Shown: positions 33,608-43,821 of the stretch, in pieces
How positions within the stretch are numbered: position 1 is the first letter of the stretch
Layout: every line of letters starts with the position of its first letter
Source of the DNA: Datura wrightii
Lineage: Eukaryota > Streptophyta > Magnoliopsida > Solanales > Solanaceae
DNA: 64,000 bases
Direction: 5' to 3'
NCBI GenBank assembly: GCA_035772735.1
Contig: JASDFA010000002.1
Coordinates: forward strand, 36,042,501-36,106,500
Position numbers and translations under genes: made by a program
Notes under the pieces: generated by a model
Databases searched by the model: none
Told to the model about the DNA's origin: nothing
The model's input: the letters and a program-made list of their open reading frames with translations, nothing else

Positions 33608-33898
33608 TCACTGCCCGACAGTGCCACCGAAAAATACCTATAAATTTTAACTCCAACTTTCAATTGATGAGTGGTTTCATGTTCAGAAAAGTAAAATCAA
33701 AGTCCTTTAATTTGATAGGTTGTGGAGCTTCGAAGTCATTATAGATTTGGAGATATGGTCATTTAAACTTGACCCTCACTTATGAACTTCACATACTCTT
33801 CTTTTTTCTAATTGTACACGTTTTTATCCTGACCTACGACCATATACATCCCGTACATCCATTAACATAGCAAAAAAGTACCAAATAATCACCAAAAA

Positions 33899-36092
33899 TG
33901 TTATACCCCAAAAGCCCCAAGATCGTACCCGAGAGTTGAAATGGAGAAAACAGGAATTTCTGTGCTTAATCACTGGAGGAGTCATACAGTGACCCATAAG
34001 AAACCCCATGAGTCATTAAGTGACTCATGGGGAGACGCTGGAATTTGATGGAGATTTTATGGTCAGAGTGACCATGAGACGTGACCATGAGTCATGGTCA
34101 ACACCATGACTCGTTAAGTCATCCATGGTTAAGAGAGATTTGGGGATCAAGGATTTTGGACAGTGAAGGCAACGGGAGGTGACCACGAGTCGTGGTCACC
34201 GGTAATGAATCATTAAGTCCCTCGTCGGGACCCTTTGAGGAAGATGGGCAGTGTTCATGACGACTGGTGACCATGAGTCATGGTCATTTGTAATGACCTG
34301 TCCTGTCCTTCATTGGGAACGACAGTCTATTTTTGCCTTCATGTTTATTAAGGGATTTTCCATAATTCCTATGTTCCAAAAGCCAAAACTATGTCGTTTT
34401 AAGCTCAGAATAGGGTGTTTTAAGAAGGGTTAAGTCATTGTATGCCTATCTTAATTCATGAATGCAAGTTTAGAAGTTTGAGAGGTGATCAAGGCTAGTT
34501 CTTAAAGGTTCTTCCTTAATTCTCTTTGGGCAATCAAGAAAGTGAGAAAATCATCTCTTCAGGTATGTAAGGTTATGAATGGGTGCAATTGTCCACACCC
34601 ATGCTGAATTCCCTCTCAATTTATGATGTTATAATTGATGATTCCATGGGGTTTCTACCCAATGCATGAATTTCTAAGTTTTAATCATGGGCATGATCTA
34701 AGCATATTTTTAATGCTGAATAATGATTAATGGGCATATTTTACACTGTTTTAAATTATAAATTATGTTTCAAGTTTTCTAAACTATAATTCCCATCCAT
34801 GAATGTTCATGAAAGTTAAAATCCATGAGATATATGTTCAAGTATGATGTGATGTTTATGAAGAAAGTATGATTTCGAAATACCCATGTTTATGTTCATG
34901 TTTTCAAAGTGAAGTTGATTTCAAGTATATTTAAGTATTAGGCAAGCCCATATGATCAAGTATATTTTATGATTTCATGAATTAGCTTACCACATGGTTT
35001 TAGAGTCAAGATTTCCATTATTTTCAACTTGTGATATGGTTTGAGCCAAGACTTCTCATCTTATGATTTCAGATTATCCATGTATGTTATTATTCTGCTT
35101 AGTTGAAAAATGATGGAGAGCATATGCATGTTTTTGAGAGTAGTGTCTAGCATTGAGTAGGCTAAGGGTCAGTCAACTCTATGCCTCAGAACTACACGCC
35201 AATGTAGGTATGATCAGATTATTTGGGACCTACTTTGATGCTTTCTCCTTCCCCCAAGGGGCCTTGATCTTGATATCGATATCATGGTAGATCCCTTAGC
35301 CATAGAAAGGCTTTGGATGGCTCTGCCCACTTGAGTGTGATAGTTGGGACCATGTAAGCTCTATCATGATAATGTTGGTTATATAAGGAGTCTCCCATTA
35401 TTCCTCATGATTTCAGTTATGCATGTACATCATTCACGATATTATGTTTTCAACAGGTTTTTCCCAATGTTCAATTTTACTTATGATTATAAGACTTCAT
35501 CTTTGGGTCATTCGATTCAGTTATGTTCAGATCATGATTTCAGAAAATATCATGCAAGCCCTACTCTCAAATTCTTATCATTATTATGTTTTATATTATG
35601 CATGTTCAATGATTTTACTTACTTAGCGGTTTTACTTACCTTACATTCTTGGTACATTTCACGTACTGACAACATACTCTATGTTGTATAGTTTCATGAT
35701 ACAGGCCTCGATATCCTGGCTCTATCCAGCCACTAGTCCGACATCTGGAGTTAGCTATTCTCAGTATCATTTGGTGAGTCCTCATATTGCGAGGGCCCTT
35801 CTTATTAGTTGTATGTCATATTTTTAGTTTTCAGACTATAGAGTGTTAGTTGGGTTCTTGTCCAATCAACTCATTAGTATTAGAGGTTTCTTCGGACATA
35901 GTTGTATTTCAACTTTAGACTTGTGCATGTAATCAAATGTTATATCTTGTTTAGACTTCTGCTATGTTATCTATGATGATATTCCACTTATCTATGTTGA
36001 GTTAGATGTATGTTCATGTCATGGGTCGACTTGAAGCCTATGGGGGTTTCTTGTCCTGTGTCTCTATCCGGGCCTATGTTCGAGTCATGACA
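33899..36092 (+). repeat. 5' LTR of chromovirus F
   Basis: 2,194 bp. The first 450 bp hold many CACGA/TCGTG and CATGAGTCATGG words, including the perfect 23-bp palindrome at 34178-34200. Palindrome TGATATCGATATCA is at 35271-35284. GTAGTGTCTAGCATTGAGTAG (about 35140) and TTACCTTACATTCTTGG (about 35636) are family blocks. It ends CGAGTCATGACA. ORFs inside (35344-35691) are not supported. Confidence 0.88.
34178..34200. promoter_or_regulatory. 23-bp perfect odd palindrome in F LTR
   Basis: Arms GGTGACCACGA and TCGTGGTCACC around a centre G, without mismatch. It is the longest member of a cluster of CACGA-N-TCGTG words between the LTR start and TTTATTAAGG (about 34344), a possible weak TATA box. 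Confidence 0.8.
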
Positions 36093-36095
36093 AAC

Positions 36096-36108
36096 TTGAT
36101 ATTAGACC
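36096..36108 (+). promoter_or_regulatory. Primer binding site of F (tRNA-iMet type, decayed)
   Basis: TTGATATTAGACC, 3 bp after the LTR, against the usual TTGGTATCAGAGC. Three changes, all of transition or decay type. Confidence 0.7.
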
Positions 36109-36301
36109 ATTAGGTTATGAAGTTTCCTCGGGTGTATGAAAGACGCGTTAAGTAGAGTCTTTTCATGGGTATGAGGCATGCCACACCTATAATGAAGAGG
36201 CTAAGAGATGTTTTGAAAATGTTCCCTTCTTTCAGGATATAAGTCTTGGGATGAAATGTCTCTCTATCCTTCTAACTCGTGCTATATGCGTTTTCATAAT
36301 C

Positions 36302-37278
36302 ATCCCTCCCCATTGAGTTAATGGAAGGAGAAACGGAAACGGAAATGGCCACAAGGATGGCAATGGAAACGAGCATCAGCAGGCCCTACCAACCCATGTG
36401 GAGCATATAACCGAGCCAGTTGCCCACGCAGAGTTCAAGGCAGCCATTTAGATGTTTGTGCAGGCATTGAACGCCCAGGTGAATCAGCAGGCGGTGGCGC
36501 ATGTTCCTCAGAACAGGAACGTAGCGGTGGCAAGAGTTAGAGACTTTATGAGGATGAACCCTCCTGAGTTCCTTGGGTCGAAGGTGGATGGGGAACCACA
36601 TGAGTTCGTTGAAGAGATTTTGAAGATCACCCAGATTATAGGGGTGACTGGGGAGGAGTGCACTGATTTTTCCTTGTATCAGTTAAAGGGGGTCGCGCAC
36701 ATTTAGTTCAAGCAATGGAAGGATACTAAGGCATTTGGGGCAGGCCCTATCAGTTGGGATGAGTTCCATGCCGCTTTTATAGATCGGTTCTTCCCTCAGG
36801 AGAAGAGGGAGCTCAAAGTGACTGAGTTTGTGAATCTAAAGCAAGGAAGGATGAAGGTTTAGGAGTATGCCTTGGAGTTCACTCGTCCGTCCAAGTATGC
36901 ACGTGAGATAGTGGCGGATCAAAGAGCCCGTTTGAGCAGGTTTGTACCTAGAATAACAGACTATTTGATCAGGGATTGCTAGACCGTGATGCTTCTTCAG
37001 GATATTGACTTTTCTCAGATAATCCTATATGCCCAGAAGATGAAGGCAGTGTAGGTGAGTGAGTGGAAGAAAGAGGCCAAGAGGGCGACAACTGATAGCA
37101 TCAGATTCTGCCAGCAGAGATCTAGTGGGCATTGTCAGTAGTCCCACCAGAGATCTTTAACACTCGCACCTTCAGCTATAAGAGGGCCATTAACGTCCAG
37201 GTGAGATCAGAGTGGACAAGAATTAGGTTCAAGAGGTTAAAGTAGAAGACCCGCAGAGACTAGCCCTCCAGAGTGTAG
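36302..37278 (+). pseudogene. Gag of chromovirus F (first part)
   Basis: One frame throughout. The expected start codon is ATC (36302), as judged from the ATG at the same place in K (60224). NGRRNGNGN opens the protein. FVQALNAQVNQQAVAHVPQN, then VRDFMRMNPPEFLGSKVDG and EPHEFVEEILKITQII form the gag core, followed by FKQWKD, ISWDEFHAAFIDRFFPQE and ELKVTEFVNLKQGRM (36720-36860). Stops lie at about 36317, 36449, 36704, 36860, 36980 and 37052. It would form the capsid. The knuckle begins PPEC at 37265-37276 and is split by element E; the rest is at 48771. Confidence 0.85.
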
Positions 37279-38787
37279 TGATGAGTTGGTAATTTACCAA
37301 CTCATTAGGCTCTTAAGAGTGAGTTTTTGCTTAGTTTTTGAGTTGATTATATTGATTTTATGCCCTTTTTTATTTTTTTTGTGTGCAGATACCTAAATGT
37401 GTATAAAAGAGGAAAATTGGAGCAAAAAGAAAGAAGTGAGATCAAATCGGTGGTCCACCGGTGAAGATCCAAGAAATGCCCATCAAAAGCCGATCATCAC
37501 TGCCTCTAAGGAGCAATGCCACTGGCAAAACGCTAGTTGCCAACAACAACTCGCTGGTCCAATCACCAACAATATAATTTGCTGGAGTAAAGAATAAAGG
37601 CTCAGCAGTTCACGGATTGAGATCGGCTAAACGCCGAATGAATTGTACCAGGCGGTTCGTGAATTTTAACTGGAAAACCGCTAGTACCTCCGCTGATGCC
37701 AGAACGCTGCACAGGGGCAAAATGGTCCAACATGGGAAAAGAGAAAGAAGATATCGTACTTTATGCATATATTCTAGAAAAAGTACAAAGTAATCATCAG
37801 CTTTCAATTTGTTTTTAGCTTTTAGAATATTCCTTTGGCAGAGAAGAATATGGGATTGTTATTGGTGAAATTTAACTACTTTCTTTACTTCTTCTTCTTC
37901 TTCTTCATAGCAAGGTACTGCCATTGTTGAATTCCTTTTTGTGAACTTTATTTTTCTACTCTTATTATTGAATTCAGTGAGTCTATTGTTGAATGTGCTT
38001 TTGAATTTCTTAATCATGTAGATAAATCATTAGCTAGAGGTGGGTGATGAAGAATGCTTGATTAGAGTGGGAATTACTAGAGTTATCTTACCATTGTTTA
38101 ATTAATTGTAAATCTAATAGGTTTTCTCCAATATATAATTAAAGATCCATTGAGTTTGATGTGGGTCTACTTATTCTTACTTGATGTTGCTTGTAAAAGA
38201 AGAATTGGGTATTAGGAGAGAAATTGTGGGTGTGGATGAGATATTGTGAAATTGGGATAGAAATAGTCGAATTACATTCTCACTCCTAATTAATAGCTAA
38301 TAACTAGAAATTAGTGAAGCTATTTATCCAAATCTGATCGGGTTGAGTTGATTGAGTTTAGAGATTTGGAAAAAAAAACTCTAGAAAGAGGTATGCATTC
38401 AACTGAAAAGCATTGAATACCTATTTTCTCGAGATTATTTACATTAATTGAACTTGTGAGATGACCTAGCATGGCCCTATCTAGTTAGCATATCATCTAC
38501 ACCCCAACTCCAGTCTTTCACACTATTTTCAACAACCTTTGTGATTTTTGCTATCGAAGTTAGCAAAATTTGAATTTATATTGTCTTGTGCATTGACATA
38601 TCGCCTAATTTGTTTATTTCCATGTTATTTTTAAGTGGTGCAAGCTAAATTCAATTTTACAACCAATACTTTTAACTATCATCCACTAGTCCTTGTGGGA
38701 TTCGACCCCAATTCCCATCGGGTTACTTGTTTTTATATATCGACCATGTATATTCTTTGCATGAAGGATATATTTTGGATGTTATCA
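37279..38787 (+). repeat. 5' LTR of element E
   Basis: 1,509 bp, TGATGAGTTGGTAATTTACC...TGTTATCA. The start contains the inverted repeat TTGGTAA-TT-TACCAA. The odd palindrome CGGTGG-T-CCACCG is at 37448-37460. The TATA box that is clear in the 3' LTR is mutated here (ATTCTAGAAAAAG near 37771). A (CTT)n run is at 37893-37910. The last 150 bp carry GTGGGATTCGACCCC, typical of Athila-type LTR ends. Confidence 0.9.
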
Positions 38788-38792
38788 AAAAT

Positions 38793-38811
38793 TATTCCAT
38801 TGCTGGGGACT
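38793..38811 (+). promoter_or_regulatory. Primer binding site of E (decayed tRNA-Asp type)
   Basis: TATTCCATTGCTGGGGACT against TGGCGCCGTTGCCGGGGACT. The changes are mainly C-to-T or G-to-A, as expected of methylated DNA decay. Confidence 0.65.
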
Positions 38812-39412
38812 ACCGCTTAATATTCGTGTGTTGATTGTTGATTTGAATTAGTCTTACACCACTGTTGTTGCTATTAACATAATGCTATATGGCTTATGAG
38901 CAGATATGGAAGGTGATCACGAGATCCTGAGGTTGTTCCTTGTGGGGAAACTATCAAGTTAGTAGACAAGACATGGTGTAGAGAGGGAAAGAAGGACGCA
39001 ATGCTACTGGTTTTGATGAAGTAGATGGAGTTTGATGAGTTATATGAAGGGTTTCCATGTGAGAGACAATCAAGCCAACCCCAGCTATGAATATGTTTAT
39101 CATGGAAATCAAGGTCGGAACAATGTTTGGTTAGTTGATATGAGTATCTAGGAGAGCGATGAGTTAATCCCACCCCACATGGGAAGTACTCTCGAATTGG
39201 TGGTTGAAAAGGTCCTCTCCACTAATGAGAGAATTCAGGACCTGCAGGGTAAACTAGTGAACCTTAAAACCACCACGAAGAGTCATGAGGTCCTAATATA
39301 GAAATTGGAGAATAGGATGAGCGAGTTAGCATCCTAGGTGATAATCCAAACCACATAAATCACCACTACATCATCTCAGGCCATGAGGGATGATGACATA
39401 TTTAAAGGGTAA
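38812..39412 (+). pseudogene. Gag remnant of element E
   Basis: Only the C-terminal, coiled-coil-like part is recognisable: LIPPHMGSTLELVVEKVLS, NERIQDLQGKLVNLK and KLENRMSELAS (about 39165-39340), interrupted by stops. Capsid core, knuckle and protease are absent, so a deletion joins this part to the linker before RT. ORF 38874-39173 on the minus strand is a shadow. Confidence 0.55.
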
Positions 39413-40690
39413 ATGGAGGAAGAGTTAGTAGGAGAAGCGATTGTTAATTTCTTGTTGAAAGGAGGAGAACTTGAGAAAGTTTTCCAAGTGCATGAGGAGA
39501 CAAGAAATTATCCTTTTCAACCAAGAAAGCTTGACCTTGATTTAAAAAATCGTACAACTCCTCCGCCACAGCCATCCATTATGGAACCTCCAAAGCTCGA
39601 GCTTAAGCCCTTGCCCATTCACTTGCAATATGCATATCTGGGGGAGAATGAGACACTCCCAGTTAGCATTTCAGCTAAACTAACTACTTGTCAAATAGAC
39701 AAACTCATTGTGGTGTTGAAGAGACACATTAAAGCTATCGGGTGGTCAATAACTGATATCATTGGTATTCCTTTGGGAATTTGCACTCACAAGATCAATC
39801 TTCAAGAAAATTGCAGCCCATCAGTTCAGCATCAAAGACATTTTAATCCACCTATGCAAGAGGTGGTAAAAAGGAGATTATTAAATAGTTAGATGTAGGT
39901 GCGGTATATCTGATCGCAGAAAGTAGATAGATGAGCCCTATGTAGTGTGTGCCAAAGAAAAGGGGCATTACGTTGTCCCAAACGAAAAGAATGAGCTAAT
40001 TGCCACTCGCCCAGTCACTGGATGGAGAGTTTGCATGCATTACCGTAAGTTAAACTCCTGGACAAAGAAGGATCATTTCTGAATGCCTTTCATTAACCAA
40101 ATGCTAGACCGGCTGGCTTGTAATGAGTACTATTGTTTCTTGGATGGATACTCTGGATACAATCAAATTTTGATTGCACCCCAGGATCAACCAAAAACCA
40201 CATTTACATGCCCCTATGGCACCTTCACGTTCAAAAGGATGCCTTTTGGTATTTTCAATGCCCCCGCCACTTTCCAATGATGCATAATGTCCATCTTTTC
40301 AAATATGATAGATGATACTATATAAGTCTTCATGGATGACTTTTCAATCATGGGAGACTCCTTTGATGACTGTTTGACATACTTATAGGAGGTATTGAAG
40401 AGATGCGAAGAAACAAATTTGGTCCTTAATTGGGAAAAATGTCATCTTATAGTGAAAGAAGGGATTGTGCTGGGACACTAGATTTCAAAAAATGGTATTG
40501 AGGTAGATCAAGCCAAGTTCGACGCCATTGCTCAGTTACCTCCACCATGCACCATAAAGGGTGTTAAGAATTTCCTCGGTCGTGCAGGTTTTTACCACCG
40601 ATGTATCAAAGACTTTTCTAAGATAGCTCATCCTCTATTTCGGCAGCTAGAGAAAGAGGCAAAGTTCAATTTTGATGAGGATGCATGAAG
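39413..40690 (+). pseudogene. Reverse transcriptase of element E
   Basis: The open stretch 39413-39892 has the pre-RT linker PPKLELKPLPIHLQYAYLGE and KRHIKAIGWSITDIIGIPLG. RT blocks follow: GWRVCMHYRKLNSWTKKDH (40020-40078), YCFLDGYSGYNQILIAPQDQ (40134-40190), CPYGTFTFKRMPFGIFNAPA (40212-40272), and the catalytic FMDDFS at 40329-40346. LGRAGFYHRCIKDFSKIAHP (40578-40640) starts the connection to RNase H. Stops occur at 39890, 40079, 40280, 40323, 40387 and 40481. The lineage is Athila-type. Confidence 0.88.
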
Positions 40691-41190
40691 GAATTTGTGG
40701 AGTTAAAAGACAGGTTGAACTCCTATCCAATTATTATAGAACCTGATTGGTCAAAACTCTTTGAGCTCATGTGCGATGCTAGTGGGGTGGCATTAGGAGC
40801 AGTCCTTGATAAGCAGAGAGATAAGATATTTCACCAATATACTACGCTAGCAAGGCCTTAAATGATGTACAAACAAACTACATAGTAACAGAGTATGAAT
40901 TACTTTCTATTGTGGTTTTGTTTGAAAAGTTTCGGGTACATTTGTTAGGAACGAAAGTGGTGGTACATACAGACCATGCAACACTCAGGTATCTAATGGC
41001 TAAGAAAGATGTTAAACCGAGACTGATCAGGTGGGTTCTGTTGTTGCAAGAATTTGACTTTGAGGTGAAAGATCATAAGGGATATGAGATTTAAGTGGAC
41101 AATCACCTATCGCGCTTAGAAACAAGGGGGTAGCCAAGAGGATATGAGGAGATGAATGATACTTTCCCCGATGAACATATTTTGGCTACA
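40690..41190 (+). pseudogene. RNase H of element E
   Basis: CDASGVALGAVL-like sequence (40772-40810) carries the first catalytic Asp. The open stretch 40912-41094 reads VHLLGTKVVVHTDHATLRYL and RLIRWVLLLQEFDFEVKDHK. A frameshift near 40688 and a stop at 41093 (relatives QVADHLSRL) disable it. Confidence 0.85.
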
Positions 41191-41207
41191 ACCCATGCTC
41201 TAACACC

Positions 41208-42420
41208 ATGCTTTGTAGATTTGCTAGCTACTTGGCCAGGCCCGAAGGCTTAAGCTTTCAGCAAAAGAAGAATTTCATGCATGATGTCCAAAATATCTAC
41301 TGGGATGAACCTTACCTCTTCCGGACTTGCGCAGATGGCTTAATCCGACGATGTGTACCGAAAGTAAAGATGGTCCCAATTATGGAGTCCTATCATTCTT
41401 CACCTGTTGGGGGTCATTATGGGAGTGTACAGACAACAGGAAAGGTATTACCGTGTGGGTTTTATTGGCCTACCCTACATCAGGATGCTCACAACTTTTT
41501 GAAGCAATGTGATCATTGTCAATGGACAGGGAGTGTTTCAAGGAGGCATGAACTTCTGCTAACACCAATCTTAGAGGTGGAAATGTTTGATGTATGGGGA
41601 TCTAATTTATAGGCCCTTTCGTGAGATCTTATAGAAGCAAATACATCTTGGTAGCATTTGATGATGTCTCAAAATGGGTGGAAGCTGTTGCATTACCCAA
41701 TAATGAAGGGAGAAGTGTAACAACCTTTTTGAAGAAATATATTTTCTCATGATTTGGTACTCCCAGAGCTATCATTAGTGATGGAGGATCCCATTTTTGC
41801 AATGGAGCATTCAACACATTACTAGCTAAATATGGTGTTAAACAAAAGGTGGCTACCCCTTATCACCCACAAACTAGCGGCCAAGTGGAAGTTCCAAATT
41901 AGGAAATAAAATCGATCTTGACTAAAACAGTCAATGTTAATAGAACCGATTGGGCTCGAAGGTTAGATGATGCTTTGTGGGCATATAGTACTGCTTTAAA
42001 AACGCCAAAAAGGATGTCTCCATACCAACTGGTGTTTGGCAAATCATGTCACCTCCCTGTAGAGTTAGAACACAAAGACTTGTGGGCATTGAAAAGCTTA
42101 AATCTTGAGTGGGGAAGAGTTGTCCAAGGACGAGTCCAGAATCTGCATGAGTTAGAAGAATTAGAGAATGAGGGTATATGAGAATGCCACTATTTACAAA
42201 GAAAGAATGAAACATCATTATGACCAAAAAGTTTTTCAACATAGTTTTGCTCCAGGAGATTTGGTGTTGTTATTCAATCCACGGCTACAGCTATTCCTCG
42301 AGAAACTAAAATCAAAATGGTCAGGACCTTTTAAGGTGTCTCAAGTGTATGAGAATGGTTCCATAGAGCATAATGGAGAGAGAGGGAGAAAGGTCAAAGT
42401 AAATGGACGACGACTTAAAT
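41208..42420 (+). pseudogene. Integrase of element E
   Basis: Zinc domain HSSPVGGHYGSVQ...CDHCQ (41395-41522), then FDVWGS (first catalytic Asp block, damaged near 41600), AIISDGGSHFCNGAF (41770-41815, second Asp) and SGQVEVPN (41875-41900, Glu). The open stretch 41918-42181 has NRTDWARRLDDALWAYSTAL and MSPYQLVFGKSCHLPVELEH. After a frameshift near 42170, YDQKVFQHSFAPGDLVLLFN and KWSGPFKVSQVYENGSIEH close the protein at 42422. Stops at 41612, 41751 and 41900. Confidence 0.88.
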
Positions 42421-42496
42421 GATATTTGGGGGCGTTGGAAGAAATTGTCCAAATAGAGCTCATGTATCTAGATGAACCATAGGTCTTGAGGGACTT

Positions 42497-42548
42497 CCAT
42501 CGTGCCACGACATTAATTAAGGCGCTTCTTGGGAGGCAACCCAAGCAT
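42497..42548 (+). other. Conserved post-pol hairpin block of E
   Basis: TCGTGCCACGACATTAATTAAG, then GGCGCTTCTTGGGAGGCAACCCAAGC. CTTGGG (42527-42532) can pair with CCCAAG across AGGCAA. It is the best-preserved copy of the block also seen at 12719, 16263 and 16350. Confidence 0.65.
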
Positions 42549-43313
42549 CTTTTATTTTTCTAACTCTTCTTATATATTTTGTTGTTTTTGATTTTTTCTA
42601 GGTTAGGTTGGTTCACTTCAGGTAGAGCATGAACAGGGCAGGCCGGCGCTAGATCAGCAAAACATAGGCGGAAAATCTTGAAAAATCGATTGGGTGTTGA
42701 CCCCTCCCAGTGCACTAAAGGATTCAAGTCAAATTTGAAACCCAACTAGCAAAACGTAGACAGCCTTTCGTGAAACGCCGATGGGGTGCCGACCCTTTCC
42801 AGTGCACTGAAGGATTCAAGGTGAATAGGCGACCCAACTGGTTAAGCACCATGTCAAAGAGTGAATCATCGGTTAGTTGTCGTTGTCCACCAGTGTACCT
42901 TGCAGTAGTTCAGGCATCGGTTTCTCACCCGATGAAACGCCAAACATATTCTGCAACATGTCGGTCAGCCGCCGATCTTGTTTCCAAAAATGCATACAGG
43001 TAATGTTAGCGGCGGACACATCAGCAAATTGCAGGTCCATTTCGGTGATCACGGTGTGCCTCGTAGTGGAATATCCCTATTTTCCAGAAAATGCCCTAAT
43101 TTTCACACTTCCCCATTTTTCTTTTCTCTTTTTCCTCACCAAATTTCATTCTCCCAAAAACCACTCCTTCCCACCTAACCGCTATTAATAACTACCACCA
43201 AACCACCCAATCAAATTCCCCTCCTTTCAAACATAAAAACCCCCTATCACTTTCATCTTCTTCACTACACTTTAACCTTAACTCAGTAGTAGTATGCAGG
43301 AAATCCGGTGGTG
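42549..43313 (+). promoter_or_regulatory. Spacer of E with 92-bp repeat and putative internal promoter
   Basis: A diverged tandem repeat (CCAGTGCACT at 42707 and 42799; period 92 bp) is followed by words like those in the LTR U3 (GGTGCCGACC, TTGTCCACCAG, GGTTTCTCACCCGATG). CATAAAAACC (43232-43241) is a TATA-like site. After it comes a pyrimidine- and CA-rich leader (TTCATCTTCTTCACTACAC) ending at the donor site at 43314. The placement mirrors 16500-17099 in H1. ORFs within (42770-43188) look accidental. Confidence 0.45.
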
Positions 43314-43817
43314 GTAAGATTTTTTTCACTCATTCTCTAAGGTTCCTAATTCTATTGGTGGTACTTTGCTCTTGTTGTGTTTATCTTATGCTTTTTCTTT
43401 GCTATATGTGAGTGAATTTTATTTTTTGTGGTCACTAAGTATCCGGGTGTAATATGAGTAGACTGTCCCCTCAAATTGCACAATGGTAGACTTATTGACA
43501 CCCTTCTTAATGGCAATTTGTCATTTTTGTTGGGTAAGGTTGAAATTTGTATGCATCTACATGGGCGTGGCCGGTGGGTTAAGTATATACAGGTCGGCTG
43601 CTAGCAAACCACCAAATTTGTTTCACTGGTGGGGTGCCGCGAAATTTGATATTTATTCTAACTTACTGCATCCATTGGAGATTCACGAATCTACAAACGC
43701 CTTTTGCCGATGGTTCGCCGATGCCACTTGAAGACTACAACCTTCCCACCTGATTTCTTTCTTTTTACTTTGCTTCAAATTTACAAATAGTTGCACAATA
43801 CTAACCTTCATTTGCAG
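43314..43817 (+). other. Predicted intron before the E env-like ORF
   Basis: Donor GG|GTAAGATTTTT at 43314, branch TACTAAC at 43799-43805, acceptor TTTGCAG ending at 43817. The first ATG after the acceptor (43822) opens the env-like ORF. A splice event here would place that ATG near the start of a short leader. ORFs inside (43483-43731) are not supported. Confidence 0.6.
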
Positions 43818-43821
43818 CATC

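Larger units (their letters stand above)
30626..33898 (-). repeat. Reverse 5' LTR of element H2 (carries solo LTR B2; continues at 52612-52628)
   Basis: From the primer site the LTR runs to 30717, is interrupted by B2 (30718-32294), continues 32300-33898, is interrupted by chromovirus F, and ends GGAGTGTAACA at 52628. Family marks shared with H and L: GCCGACAAG, AGCCTCTAAAGAG, a GGGACAT..AGTATGAAAGAAATGTGCTGG phrase and GACATGTGCCCACC-type blocks. Without the insertions it is about 1.7 kb. The ends have decayed, and no duplicated target site can be assigned. Confidence 0.65.
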
